64,000 nt of DNA from Plasmodiophora brassicae (Eukaryota > Endomyxa: Phytomyxea > Phytomyxea > Plasmodiophorida): assembly GCA_036867785.1 (NCBI GenBank), contig CP145425.1, forward strand, positions 620,001 to 684,000. The letters run 5' to 3'. The notes below the pieces were generated by a model. It searched no databases. It saw nothing but the letters and a program-made list of their open reading frames with translations, and was not told the DNA's origin. The translations under genes were made by a program, and so were the position numbers. Shown here piece by piece: positions 10,674 through 23,792 of this stretch. Numbering within the stretch: position 1 is the first letter of the stretch; each line of letters opens with the position of its first letter.

Positions 10674-13600
10674 AAACCGGTTTTAGCCGATCGACGAGAT
10701 CCAAAGCACTATGGCACGACGATTGAAGCCCGGGCAGCAGCCAATGACGGAGGGGCTGGACCCGAGCTCACTGAAGAAGTTGGAGGAGCAGTACACGGAC
10801 TACTGTCGCATCACGTCGGAGGCGGAGGCGTACCTGCCGGAGCGAGAACGACGCGGCCCAGTCTCAATCCGGAACTGCTTCAAGTTTCATGAACGACAGG
10901 CAATTGCGATGGACGAGCTGGGACTCCAGGATGAGCAGGAGATGACGGACGCTCACCTCGAGGCGTGGATGGCCGAGGAGATTGCACAGCTGGGGAGCCG
11001 AATGGCGCACAATCTGAAGGCGGCGGAGAAGTTGCTGGCGAACGAACTGGCCATGAACACGAAACTGCCATTCCTGATCGACAGGATCAAGTCGATACGA
11101 TTCGAGTTGCGGCGTCTGGTGTCCCAAAACGGCCTGGAGTGGATGAACGACGACCAGGCGGGGAGGCGCGTCTTCGGCAAGCTAGTGGTGGATGCCATCA
11201 AGCCGATTCCGCTGCAGAAACACATGGTCGACTGGGTAGAACGGGATCCAGAAGCGCGCACTGGCGACATCGAGGGTCTGTTCCAGGAAGCCATCCGATA
11301 CGCGAATTCGGTCGTCGATGTGCTGGGCAACCCGAGCACATCTGACAAGGAGACGGTCGCCCAACTGAGGGCAATCGCGAAGGGCAATGGCGGCAACTAC
11401 CCTCGCGGTGTTAAGGTCAACAAGCGAGGCGGTCGACGGTCCCCGGAACCCACTCCCAAGCGTCAACGATTCGGTGGCGGATTCCAGCGCAACGGACGCG
11501 GTCATGAGCGCGAAGGCCCGAACGGACGACGCGGAGAAGGTCATGGTCGACACAAGACTGAAGGACACGGTCGGGACACGCCGGAAGGACAGCAGGAAGT
11601 CGTACCTGCGGGAGGCGGAAGCCAGCGAAACGGAGGACGTAATCGAGAAGATGAGCACGACGGCAACCGTGACACGAAGAAATCCCCCAAAGGTGGTTGT
11701 TTCCGATGCAAGGGCGATCACTACGTGAGCGACTGCCCGCAACCGCCAACGGAGGAGGAGCGCCGTGGTCGTGGCAACCGCGGAATAAACGCGGCACGTG
11801 TTCGAACGTACGATGGTGATGCAAGCGATGACACTCTGAGGGCAACCATCGGGGAGACCACATTCGAGTGCGCTCTGGATTCCGAATGTCGTGGAGGCAA
11901 CGTCATACCGGCGAACATTGCAGAACGGCTTGACGATGCAGCTGCGATACAGGAGATTGATCCGATCGAGATTGTCCTGGGTGATGACAAGACCACTGAG
12001 GTCTGCTCGAAGGTCCTTGCCGTTCCGATCATGAAACTGCACGGCGAACACGGGACATTGACGCTGTACAACATGCGATTCTACATCTCGACGATGATTG
12101 CGAAGACGCTGCTCGGAAACCCGATTCTCACGGCTATGGGAATTGATCCCAAACAGCAGTTGGAGTCGCTGATGTTAACGAACGTTGGGGTCATGCAGTT
12201 CGATGCTGACTCGCTCGAGACGGTGGAGAGGGTGACGGCCAAGATGATCGAACTGAGCGCCAACCACGGATGCAACCCCTACGCGAACGGCGAAGGCGAG
12301 CCGACGCGCAGTGAGATCGATCTCGGAAAGGTTGATCCGTCTGGTATCAGCAAGGCTGTCAACGACATGATCAAGCAGGCTAAGAAGAATGGCATTTCGA
12401 GGCAAGGCTTGAGGCGACTGCGGAAGATCTTGAACAAGCACATGAACGAATTCCGTACGACGCTGGGGTCTGATCCACCTGTGGACGTGGAACCACTGAG
12501 GACGGACCTGAAGGACGGTGCCACACCATATCGGTGCAAGCCGCGCATGTACAATCCGAAGCAAAAGGAGTTCTTGACGGACATGATACGGATGCTGAAG
12601 GACAACGGCCGGATCTTTGCGAATATGAACTCGAAGTGGGCCAGTCCTGTCCTGATCGTCAAGAAGCCACACGGAGACGGCTACCGACTATGCGTCGACC
12701 TTCGACAGGTGAACCTGCGATCTGAGCCAACTGTCTGGCCCATGCCGAACATCGAGGCGGGAGCCCGCAAGCTCGAAGGTATGTCGTGTTTCTTCAGCTT
12801 GGATGCCTTCAAGGGCTTCTGGTTGATGCCTCTGGACAAATCTTGTCAAGAGATGTTTTCATTCATGACAGACGATTCGGTTTGGACACCTACACGAAGC
12901 ATCCAGGGCGGACTGAACACGGCCCCGCAATTCCAAGCAAGGATGGTGAACATCTTCGACGACCTGATGGATCGAATGATGGTCTGGATTGATGATCTGC
13001 TGGGATTCGCGAAGACGGAGGCCGAGCTTCTGGAACTGCTGGCCAACGTATTCGAACGGGCACGCGAAGTCGGACTGAAGTTCAACCCTACGAAATGCAC
13101 GATCTTCGCCAGGGAGCTGGTGTGGTGCGGGAAGATCTACTCTGGCAACGGCATTCGACATGACCCGGAACGGATAGCAGCTCTGACAAGCATGCCGGAG
13201 CCGAAGACGGTTAAAGACCTGCAGCAACTGATGTGGGCGGTGGGATGGATGCGCACGAGCATCCCGGACTACCCGTACATCATCGAGCCACTACAGGAGG
13301 TCGTTGACCGGGCGAATGAGGAGCTGAAACGAACGAAGTCCAGTTCTTATGCCTCATTGACGGTGGACGCGATGGGCTGGTCTGAACGACAACGAGAAGC
13401 ATTCGAGAAGCTGCGGGCGGTGCTGGTCGAACACGTGCAACTGGCCTACCCCAAGAAGGATTTCCAGACCTGCCTCTTCACGGACGCAAGCGAATTCGCA
13501 TGGTCGGCGGTCGTGACTCAGATTCCAATGGAGGACATCGAATTGCCGATCAGTGAGCAACGACATGAACCGCTGGCGTTCTACGGGAAACGCTTCGACA

Positions 13601-16510
13601 ACACGCAGCTACGATGGCCTATCATAGAGAAAGAGGCAGCGGCGATCGTCCAGGCGACTACGCGAGGCGATTTCTTGCTGCAAACCGGACGTGAGTTCCT
13701 GCTCTACTGCGATCATCGGAATCTACGATACATCTTCAACAACGACATGGAGATGAAGAAGCACACAGCCGCAAAGCTGGAGCGGTGGTCCGTTCATCTG
13801 CAAGGATTCCGATACAAAATGGTGGACATCAGCGGGGAGGACAATGCGTGGGCAGATCTACTGACGCGATGGGGCGCGGGTCGAATCGCGCTTACGTGTC
13901 GGGCAACTCGAGTCATGTCCATGGAAGACCTGCGAGTAACCCCCATGGCGCACGACGGATTCGAATGGCCTCGTGAAGCCGACATACGACAATCCCAGAA
14001 GCTGCTGACCGATGACGAGAAGGCAGCATTCAAGGCGCAATGGGATGATCGCGACAAACTGTGGAAATCTGACTCTGGACAGGTGTTAATTCCAAGCCAT
14101 GACGACGCAGAGACGTTACGACTACGGATCCTGGTCGTGGCGCACTGCGGCAGTGCTATGCATCGTGGCGGGACAACCACCAGAGAAGCGGTTATGAGAC
14201 GATTCCGCTGGGCTGGAGTGGAGGAGCACGTGCAACAAATGTGCGATCAGTGCATGCACTGCGTCATCACTCGAGGAGGAGAACGGATTCCGCGGCCGCT
14301 GGGTCAGGCTGTTCACGGTCACGAAAGGTTTCAGGTGCTGCATATGGACTACATGTACGTCGAGCCGGTTCGCGGAGCGGACCACGACTACAAGTACATA
14401 TTGCTGCTCAAGGACGACTTCTCGGGACTTGTCCGCCTGATTCCTTGCACGAACGCGACGGCCCGAACTGCAGCTGATTCCCTGATGGCGTGGATCGCTG
14501 ACTTCGGGACGCCAGAGATCCTGGTTACCGATGGTGGTTCACATTTCACCGCTGAGGTGATGGAGGATTTGAGTCGGCTACGTCACGTTGCGCATCACAT
14601 CACGCTGGCGTACTGCCCATGGTCGAATGGAACGGTCGAACGGGCGAATGGAACGGTCGTGGAGATGCTGAGGAGCCTACTGAATGAGAACCAGATCGAC
14701 ACCCACAACTGGCCGTACGCATGTCAGCTGGTGCAACACGCCATGAACCATACGCCTTCAAAGCGTCGTGGAGGTCATGCACCGGTGACGGCGGCGTTTG
14801 GCATCCAACCGGAGAATCCTCTAGACCTGATCTGGGACTTGAAGGCTAGCAATTGGCGACCTGTGAATCCTGCGACCATTACTCAGCACATCGAGAAGAT
14901 GAAGGATGATTTCGACAACATACACAAGGATGTCGAGATGGGCAAAGAGAAGCGGCATCGAGCCAATGTCCAGCAGCGCAACAGGCAGCTGCGTCCTGGA
15001 GACGATGAAGCGTTCATTCCAGGTGACTACGTCTTGTGCGCACGACCGAACATGGGCCCGGGGAACAAACTGATCGCCAAGTGGAATGGCCCATTCCGTG
15101 TGCTGCAGCGACTGAACGATCAGGTGTACCTGCTGTACGATCCTCTTCACGAGAAGGAGTTTCGGGCGCACATCCAACGGATCAGACGATACGCTGATGG
15201 GAAGTTGAACATGACGGCGACGATGAAGAAGCATCTTCAGCACTCGAATCACAAGCTCTTGGTGGAGAATCTAGCTGACTGCCGATACAATGCGAGCGAG
15301 AAGCGAGTCGAAATCAAAGTGCTCTGGGAAGGATTCGAGGAAGCGGACGCCACATGGGAACCGGCGGACATCATAATCGAGGACGTGCCGACGATGGTTC
15401 GTGATCTGTATGACCGACTGGGAGATGACCACCCTCAGGCGGAGGAATTGCGAACACTGTTGAACTCGGCGGCGACGAACGGGAATCGCCAGCCTGCCTC
15501 GAAACGACGTCAAGCAAAAGGAGCGCGACGTCAGAGGACTAAACGACCACGGAATTGACGATATGATGACCGGCCGGCTGGAACATGGTAAAATAGCTGG
15601 TCGAAGGTTGCTAACTGTACATAGGCAACGAGGAACAACGACGCGAAAACGGAAAGGACGTCGATCGGACGCACGGTGCGCGGAGCACCTGCGTGGGCAC
15701 GGGGCCCGAACCACTGGGCATGGGACTCAGTCTGGGAACATTCAGCAAATTGGCCACTGAATGGGATCATGTACCAAATGGAAACCAACGGTACGGAACT
15801 CGCATATGCATGGGGAAACACTCCACCACAGTCGGATCCTAAAGATTGGACTTCGGCTAACCCTGGTAGTCAAACGGACGCCAGTCATCGGACTCCTAAA
15901 GATTGGGCTTCGGTGAACCGATATCGGATGGGAACGGAACTAACTACGGATGCACATGGCTGGACGCGGTGTGGGTATTCGTGGTGGTTGCGAGCGGAAC
16001 TTACTGGACGCAGTAGTGAGCTCACAACCGGCGCTGATGTAGTGTGTTGGACGCAACTCACAGAATCAGTGCATGGGGAACGGGAACTGGAATTGGATGG
16101 AACTGGGTGCGAATTGGGAACTGTGGGAGTTGGAAATGGTGCCTTAATGTCGGCGTATGACTTGTCGTACACCACATGGGGACGGTTGGATGGATCACTG
16201 GGAAATATGGACCGTTTGGTGACTCGCTGGAGTGATTTGGAATGGATGGGTGCCTGTAACGAGGTGACCACCTCCCACGTGGGGGTGGATGTCGTCAGTA
16301 TGGCTGAGAACTGTTAGCACTATGCTGACATGGTCCGGCGAATCTGATTCACTCAACTCCGTCCTTATTGCGATGAGTCTAATCTCAAGAAACGGGCGTG
16401 ACCAATCTGAACGCGCACACGAACCAAGTAACGCCTACGTGTCGCACGAATGCAGCAACGAGCCTACGTATCTCTACGTCTGCATCCAGGTCATGTTCGG
16501 AAAAGGGCAG

Positions 16511-16693
16511 TGTAGACGGTGGAGCAGTGCAGCATGCCCTGTCGCAGCCAGAGATACCAAGAACAGCATCTAGGAGAGGCAGCCCTAAGACCAGGAGAGT
16601 CCGTACGGCATGCGGGAAGGCCGGACGGGGTAGAGGAGAAGGATCGAGAGATCTGGGAACGAGGACGCTGAGGTTCTCTATACACGATCTACA
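16511..16693 (+). repeat. Gypsy-1 3' LTR
   Basis: 183 bp, preceded by the polypurine tract GGAAAAGGGCAG and followed by the CTAC target-site duplicate. Confidence 0.92.
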
Positions 16694-16944
16694 CTACGGA
16701 TCGGACACCATTCCTGAAAATAGGACATAGTGGGAGTAGACTGCAGCAACACAGGAGGTACAAGTACACGACTGGACCCACGGCGTTCAGAGTCACAGCT
16801 ACCATGAGTCACGAGCCACTAATAGCACGACCACTGTGCAACACAGCCTACAACAAGAGGCTCGAAGAAGCGCGAGACGCAATATATAGAATCCCCCCGC
16901 CAGGCAACGGGCCTAGCAACAAGTCGACATCCAGGCAGACATCA
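16694..16944 (+). mobile_element. LINE ORF1-like or unknown open frame, right part
   Basis: Continuation of the locus split by Gypsy-1; it remains open in one frame (…MSHEPLIARPLCNTAYNK…RDAIYRIPPPGNG) until the 212-bp repeat begins. Function not recognised. Confidence 0.35.
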
Positions 16945-17156
16945 ATACTGTGCCTTTATGGCGGAAGAAGGGCAGGGAAGGTCTCACAAAAATGCGCAGT
17001 CACAAAACTGTGCCGGTGACCTCCGCCAGAATACCTGTACATACCTACTTACCTATCAACAAGGTTTAACAGCATCCAGCGCATTGGATTTGTTTATTCA
17101 ACCCTGCCATCCGCACCCGTTCGAAGGATGCGAGCCCGGGCACCGACGCTTCTTAA
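16945..17156 (+). repeat. 212-bp interspersed repeat, copy 1
   Basis: Starts ATACTGTGCC and ends GCTTCTTAA. It is repeated in the same orientation at 25858-26069 with about three differences. No long open frame, no obvious terminal inverted repeat and no clear target-site duplication. It may be the end of a LINE or an LTR of an unrecognised element. Confidence 0.8.
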
Positions 17157-17171
17157 CCCCAAACTCCGTGG

Positions 17172-17188
17172 ATGACATACTATGTCAT
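17172..17188. repeat. Short palindrome ATGACATACTATGTCAT, copy 1
   Basis: Two 8-bp arms around a single C. The same palindrome, or its complement, recurs at 23847-23863 and 25825-25841, each time at an element boundary in this cluster. Confidence 0.7.
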
Positions 17189-17597
17189 GCACAGGCCTCT
17201 TTAAAGTAGAACATTGCCCTATTCGTACTATTCTAGCTTAAATAGTACACCTTGGGACGCTTAGAATAGTACATCTAGTACATCTACAGAATTCTGTCCA
17301 GTAGACGCCCTAGAATCGATCTAAGCTTAGTGTTTATCAATGCAGCAGGCCCTAGAAACGATTTGCCACATCCTGGAGTGCGCGGTATTGCTTGGCATAC
17401 ATGAATATTCCTTCCAGAACGAAATCTGTCATGGCGGCGCAATAGGCATTCCGGCGATAGGACATTAAGGAGAAGTCACCCTCGACCCGACTAGTGGTTG
17501 GCATCACGGGATACAGTTGTTGAGCCGTCATCCTCTGTTGCACAGTCGGGTTCAAATACATCCAAGCGGACCAAGCCCGTGTCACCGGCAGGTTCTT

Positions 17598-17684
17598 TGT
17601 CACGATCAGGCAAGCTGATGCAACGAACGCTTTGACGGACTGGCGAAGTCCGTCGCGGGGTTCGGGATTTATTCAGTTATCACA
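17598..17684 (-). repeat. Gypsy-4 3' LTR
   Basis: 87 bp, identical by eye to 23050-23136; flanked on the left by TTCTT. Confidence 0.9.
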
Positions 17685-20600
17685 GAATAGTCCTCTTCTA
17701 GCGATTGGGTCTCCGCCGGTTTCGGGAGCGAGGGCCAGGTTTATCGGGATATCGAGCATGAAATTCAGCAATCGCTTGGTCCAGGCCTCCTGTCCCATGG
17801 AGATTGCCCGCGGGTTCCCAGGTGCGATCGGACGGGGAGTATCCTTCCCAATCTATGAGATATTGCAACCGCCCCGACCGGTATCGGGAATCCAAGATCG
17901 ACTTAACGATGAACAGGGGCTGGTCGTCATCTTCCAATACAATGGGCGGCGGCGGTGGCTGTTGGCGATGTGGAAGGACATTAGGCGTATACGGTTCCAG
18001 CTGTGACACATGGAAGACGTTATGTAGGCGCGAGGTAGGAGGCAGCTTCACTTCGTATGCGACGGGGTTAACTGTGCGAACAACTTGGAAGGGTCCCAGC
18101 AGACGGTCATCCAGTTTCCCGCACGGGCGGCCAGTCGATAAGGTTCCACGCCTGAGCATGACGAGATCGCCCACCTGCAGTGGTGGTGGTTCGCGGCGAC
18201 GGCGATCCGCAGAGCGCTTCATAGCGTCGACCGCCCGTTGCAGTTGGCCCTTCAAGTAGCGGCGAACCTTCTCAAGGAATTCGGCACGCTCATCGGCGGC
18301 TGGGTTACAGACTTGGCCATTCCTGGGTCGAGGCTCCGTCACCCTTGGATGAAACCCGTAGTTGGCGAAAAACGGCGACATGCCGGTGGCCGAATGGTCG
18401 GCGTTGTTGTACGCGAACTCGGCCATAGGCAGAAGTTGCAGCCAGTCGTCCTGCATGTAGCTAACATAGCAGCGTAAGTATTGTTCGAGGATCTGGTTCA
18501 CGCGTTCCGTCTGGCCGTCGGATTCCGGGTGCCGGGATGAAGACAAGTTCCGTTGGATACCAAGACGGTCCAGTAAGTGCTTCCAGAAGGCCGACACGAA
18601 CTGGGGCCCCCGGTCGGAGACGATGTCGTCCGGTAGGCCATGCAGGCGGAATATCTGCTGCAAAAACAGGTCGGACAGCTCGACCGCTGTGAGGGTCTCC
18701 TTGCACGGAATGAAGTGGGCCATTTTCGAAAACCGGTCGACGACGACGAGGACCGAATCGTAGCCGTCGGAAACTGGAAGCTTGACAATTAGATCCATTG
18801 AGATCGATGACCACAGAGAACTCGGCAAGGGAAGAGGCAGCAGGAGCCCGGACGGTTTGTGGCGCGGAGACTTGCTTCTCTGACAAATGTCGCAGGATGA
18901 GACGTACAGTTTGACGAAGGCCCTCATGCCAGGCCACCAAAATTCACGCTGGACAAGCCCAAGCGTTTTGCGGATACCAAAGTGACCAGAGGCCCTATTA
19001 TCGTGGAGTTGCCGGAGGATCTCGATCTTGCATTCGTCTCCGGAGACGACCAAGGAGCGTCCTTTGTACAGGAGGCCGTCTCTCAGGCAATACTTCCTAC
19101 CTTGAGGTCGGTCGAGCAGACCGGCAATCTTGGCGACGAACGGATCACTCGCTTGGTGTCGTCGGATACGGTCTAGGAGAGGCTCGGACGGAGCCGCCTC
19201 CGCGTGGACGGTGAACGCGTCCACCACGGGGGACGGAACTAGGCGATGAAGCGGGAGCAGTTGGAGAGATTGTTGCAGGATGCCTTCTTCAGACGCCGTC
19301 GGGACGTACTCCGGGCGGCGCGTCAAGGCGTCAGGTTTACCGTGCAAGCGGCCCGGTCGGTGCTGAATCATGAAGTCGAAGCCGCTAAGCAGTTGGGACC
19401 ATCGGATTTGGCGCGGATTAAGCTTGTGGGTCGTCATGAAGTACTTGAGGTTGCGGTGGTCGCTGTGCACAAGTGTCTGATGTTCATCCGAATCCAGGAA
19501 CTGGCGCCATTTCTCGAAGGACGCAACAACGGCCAGGAGCTCTTTGTCGTAGACCGCATATCGGATCTCAGCGGGGTCCAGTTTCCTCGAAAAGAACGCC
19601 AGAGGGTGTAAGTCCCCGTCACGGCCCCGTTGTGAGAGGACCATGGCAATGGCGAAGTCGGAGGCATCCGTTTCAATCTCGCACGGCACGCTAGGATCGA
19701 AGTGGGCGAGGACCGGAGCGCGTGTGAACGCGCTCTTCAGAGTTGCGAAGGCGGTCGAAGCAGTCTCGTTCCAGATAAATTCGGTTTCCCCGCGAGTAAG
19801 GTTCGTCAAGGGAAGTGCGATCTCCGCGAAATGCGGGATGAACTTTCGGTAGAAGTTGGCGAACCCAAGGAAGACTTGCAGCCCGTGGAGGTCACGCGGC
19901 GGGGCCCACGCGAGTATTGTGTCTACTCGGCTGGGATCCAACCGGAGGCCGTCCTTGGACACTAAGTAGCCGAGGAATTCGACCTCCGGTGCGTCGAACA
20001 AGCACTTAGACAGTTTGGCCGTCAGGCGCGCGGAGCGTAGACGTTCGAGCACCAAACGCACGTGCTGTTCATGTTCCTCAGCATTCTTGGAGAAAATCAA
20101 GATGTCGTCAAGGTAAACAACAACGAAACGGTCAATGAAGTCGCTGAATGTCTCGTTCATGAAGGCTTGAAAGGATGCCGGGGCGTTGGCAAGCCCGAAG
20201 GGCATAACCAGGTACTCGAACAATCCGTACGGTGTCCGGAATGCTGTCTTCCATTCGTCACCTTCGCGAATGCGGATCTGGTTGTACGCACTTCGAAGGT
20301 CGATCTTGGAGAAGACCGTTGCTTGACCGAGTGTCGAAAGCAGCTGGTCGATGAGCGGAAGTGGGTAACGGTTCTTCACGGTGACCGAGTTCAGGCCTCG
20401 GTAATCAACGCAAAGCCGTAACGAACCATCCTTCTTCTTCGCGAAAAGGATCGGCGCGCCGGCAGATGAACGCGACGGCCGTATGAAGTTCGACTGGAGG
20501 TTATCTTCCAAATACTTCTTGAGGGCTACCTGTTCGCGGGGAGACAAGCCGTAGAGGCGACAGAATGGAGGCTCCGTCCCCGGTTTCAGGTCGATCGAGC

Positions 20601-22907
20601 AGTCAGAGGCGCGGTGCGGCGGTAAGGATGTGGCGGTGGCCTCGTCGAACACGTCGGCAAAATCCTGGTATTTTTCAGGTATCTTCGTCTGCTCTGACTC
20701 GGGTGTCCTCGGTCCACGTATAATGGATGAGGTAGCACTGAGCGTCGTCCATGAGTGCGTCCAGGAACGGTTCGGCGTCGACTAGATGGATGGGAACGTT
20801 GGCCGCCAGAGGTTCTTCAGTGCTTGGTGCCGGCAAGGGAACGTGGTCGATCCGCGTCCCGTCGCCTTGATTAGAATCCGTGGGCCGTACGTCGCACGAC
20901 GACTGTGGAGCATCTCCGGCTAGAACGTCAGGGCCGGCGTTCGGCGGGGCGATCGGACAGGCGTCGTCAGATGACGTGTTTAGATAAGCACGAAGGTCGA
21001 CGCGTGCGGGTTCGCGGCACATAGTGACGAAGGCAAGCGCCCAAGCGGCCGCCACGATGGATGAGCACATGAACAGGCTGACCACCTGGCGTGCCCTGGA
21101 ACCGTCGTCCAAACGACAATCTGGTAGACGTCGACCGGCTCCCCGCCTGTGTCGCTGCTCCCGCGCCGGCGACGTTAGCCAGCCTGTCTGGTCGGGGAAC
21201 GATTCGAGCTCGAGGCAGTTCGCAGGGGTGTTACCGGTGTCAGCCGTTTCCAGGTCGCCAGCGGCTTTGTCCTGAGTCTCAATTGCGGCTGTCGCCAAGG
21301 ACTCTGCCACCCGGCGTTCATCGTTGGCCGCAGGCGGCAATGGTGTCACGATCAGGTCTTGTGCGGAAGTTGGATCTGGATGTTGTTTTGTGTTAACAGG
21401 CGCCTGGGCGATGAGCGGAGCTGCACTAGAGGCGTCCAGGGCCGGATAACGGCAGTCGTCGTGTGGCGCAGCCACGCTTGCCTCGGTTGTCTCAGCTTCT
21501 GCATGGCCAGGATCCGCCACAGTTGTCGGCGTTGACGTTGACGGCGAGGGGGGGCACTGGCGCGGCGAGACGAGCCGCCGGCGCCAATCCACATCTGGAT
21601 TAGTCTGGGCTAGCCAGGGCAGACCCAGGGATGACGGGATAGGTCGGCGAATTGATCAGATTCAGGACGATCTCACACGAGAACTGGGCGTCCACCGTCG
21701 TTCTCAACGGCTGAGTCTCCTGTGATATAGGTGCGAGCTGGCGGCCGTCGACAACGCGGACAGGTATCGGACGATGCGTCGGGCGGGTAGGCAGAACGTG
21801 GAGCCGCGCGAAGGACCAGTCGATAAAGTTGCTAGTCGCGCCACAGTCGATCAAGGCCGTTGTCGAGATACTTTCGGACCCGGTGTATATGGTCATCGGA
21901 AGTACGAGATGCGGGACAGAGCGGGCGTGGAGAAACATGAGATCGCTTATTTGAACAGGGTCGGGTTCGGATGACAATGCAGAGTTTACTGGGTGGCCGG
22001 CGAACCCGTTGGCGGTCACCCTTGGACATTTCCCGGTGCAACCGGCGGCCGTTTCGGGCAATCCGCGATCCGGTGGCCATCTTCTTTGCAGTAGAAGCAG
22101 AGGCCGTCCTTGCGGGCACGCTCACGGGCATCGGCGGCGACAACCTTCGGAACGGGGTAGCGCGGGCAGAGGTGTTTCGCCTTTTTGACCATCTCGTCGA
22201 AGTCGGTGATCATGTCCTCGAACAGTTTTTCCGACAAGGCAGTATGCAGCGACTTCCGGAACTTCGACGCGCGCCGGGCCGAACTCATCTTGAAGGTTGC
22301 ATCCGCGCGCTGAAGCGCTTGATACAAATTGTTGAACATCAACACATGCTCTTCGACAGGTTCGGTCTGGGTGAGGTTGTCGAAGCACTCCTCCAGCTGT
22401 TCGAACGTCGGCACCGGAAACCATTTTGACATCGCGTAGGACAGGTCGGCCATCGTGGCGTCGTCCGGCAGCCCGAAATAGACTTCCAACGCCGGGCCTT
22501 CCAGCGATCTAAGAAGGGCGCTGTGCGCCGCCGGCGGAAGGCGGGTCGTCGATGACGGGAGCTGCAGCGTCCTTGACAGACACTTCAGAAAGTCGCGGGA
22601 GTTCGTGGAACTGTCGCGAATACGCCCGGTAAAGCGGGGCAGGTGGATCTGGTGGTCGACGATGTGTCGGGATGTCGGCGACGGCTCGCTCGGCGGCATC
22701 TTGTCGGGCAGCGAGCGATTTATCGCTGTCCCAACGGCATCTTCGACCCGGTCGGCCACTACGGACTGCATAGCTTTCAGCTGGTGCAGCATGTCGCTGA
22801 CAGTGAGCGTGAGGTCCCGCACTTGATCTGCCAGTGCGGCGATCTGGTCCTCGCTCGTTGTCATCGCGAACACACCGGTAGACGGACAGGAAACGGGACG
22901 GCAGGAA

Positions 22908-23022
22908 CGGAGCGGGCGGAACGGAGCGGGCGGAACGGAGCGGGCGGAACGGAGCGGGCGGAACGGAGCGGGCGGAACGGAGCGGGCGGAACGGAGCGGG
23001 CGGAACGGGGCGGGCGGGACGG
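22908..23022. repeat. 14-bp minisatellite in the Gypsy-4 leader
   Basis: About eight near-perfect copies of GGAACGGAGCGGGC between the 5' LTR and Gag. A comparable leader array, of unrelated sequence, occurs in Gypsy-3 at 52195-52400. Confidence 0.85.
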
Positions 23023-23049
23023 CGGTGACCGTTGGTTAGTCCGTCAAAA

Positions 23050-23136
23050 TGTCACGATCAGGCAAGCTGATGCAACGAACGCTTTGACGGACTGGCGAAG
23101 TCCGTCGCGGGGTTCGGGATTTATTCAGTTATCACA
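23050..23136 (-). repeat. Gypsy-4 5' LTR
   Basis: 87 bp; followed on the plus strand by the TTCTT target-site duplicate at 23137-23141. Confidence 0.9.
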
Positions 23137-23792
23137 TTCTTCGCTTTCCGAATCGTCCTGCCAGCTGGACGGAGCAACACATCGCGAACGACCACGCCGA
23201 CAATAATCTTATCGATTGTGATGATTCGTTTGCGGCCAACAACAGTGCTGTGTTTCTCAAAGAACACCTCAACGGCAGTCTGATTGAAGAAATTCCTGAG
23301 AACTTCAGGTGTCGAGGCGTCAAGGTTACGGAGATTGGAATATTCCATGAGTCCATACCTTCGTAGGGTGCTGCTCAATCATATTCTTGCGAATATATCC
23401 TTCCAATGTTTGCGATTCACCGTTTTCTTTCGTTTCCGACCATCAGCAACTTCGTCATCTGCATCCTCGCGCCCCCAGCACTCACAAAAGCGGCACACTA
23501 ACAGCCTCAACAGAGCCACTGCTTTCGTTCCGTGACGTCACTCGCATCCGAACTCAAGTTCGAACTTATCCAGGTAGGGATATAATCGTTTCGGATGTTT
23601 ACGTGGAGGACCCGACATCGCGGCAGCTATCACGGGTCAGTGGGGGTGTTAGGCTGCTCCGGAACAGTACAAACAGACTCGGGGAAGTCCGTAGGCACTT
23701 GGTAAGTCCGCCACGCACTAATTAAAATAGTACAGACAGGTGCCCTTATATTAGTACATTGTACTATTCTAACGCGATTGTACTACTTTATC

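Larger units (their letters stand above)
10491..16693 (+). mobile_element. Gypsy-1: whole Ty3/gypsy (chromovirus-type) LTR retrotransposon
   Basis: Two 183-bp LTRs (TGTAGA...TCTACA) that look identical flank a single Gag-Pol frame at 10711-15558 (1615 aa). Parts in order: Gag; CCHC knuckle (CFRCKGDHYVSDC, ~residue 330); aspartic protease region (~385-470); RT with VWIDDLLGF (~755); RNase H (~910-1010); integrase with HHCC finger and DDE core (~1130-1340); and a C-terminal chromodomain (VLWEGFEEADATWEPADI, ~1535). A ~950-nt non-coding 3' region precedes a polypurine tract (GGAAAAGGGCAG) and the 3' LTR. A 4-bp repeat, CTAC, borders both ends. It looks whole and very young. A truncated relative lies at 44911-49558. 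Confidence 0.92.
17598..23136 (-). mobile_element. Gypsy-4: Ty3/gypsy element with very short (87-bp) LTRs
   Basis: Identical 87-bp LTRs (17598-17684 and 23050-23136; TGTCACGATC...GTTATCACA) bound by a perfect 5-bp TTCTT duplication. On the minus strand: a leader with a 14-bp minisatellite; Gag with a CCHC knuckle (CFYCKEDGHRIADC) in ~22873-22016; a retropepsin (ALIDCGATSNFIDWSF); a low-complexity spacer; and a long RT-RNase H-integrase frame at 20652-17698 with YLDDILIF, an HHCC finger, a DDE core and a C-terminal chromodomain-like segment ([18 protein letters not shown]). The insertion is young. Coding lies in more than one frame, so it is either slightly broken (a few breaks at most) or uses frameshifting. 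Confidence 0.88.

Noticed and set aside
16266-16300. Hammerhead ribozyme on the minus strand (CTGACGA next to a hairpin)
   Set aside because: The GAAA core and the cleavage-site stem are missing in all copies.
16945-17156. tRNA-derived SINE (GTTCGAAGG looks like a B box)
   Set aside because: The B box is imperfect, there is no convincing A box at the right distance and no simple-sequence tail.
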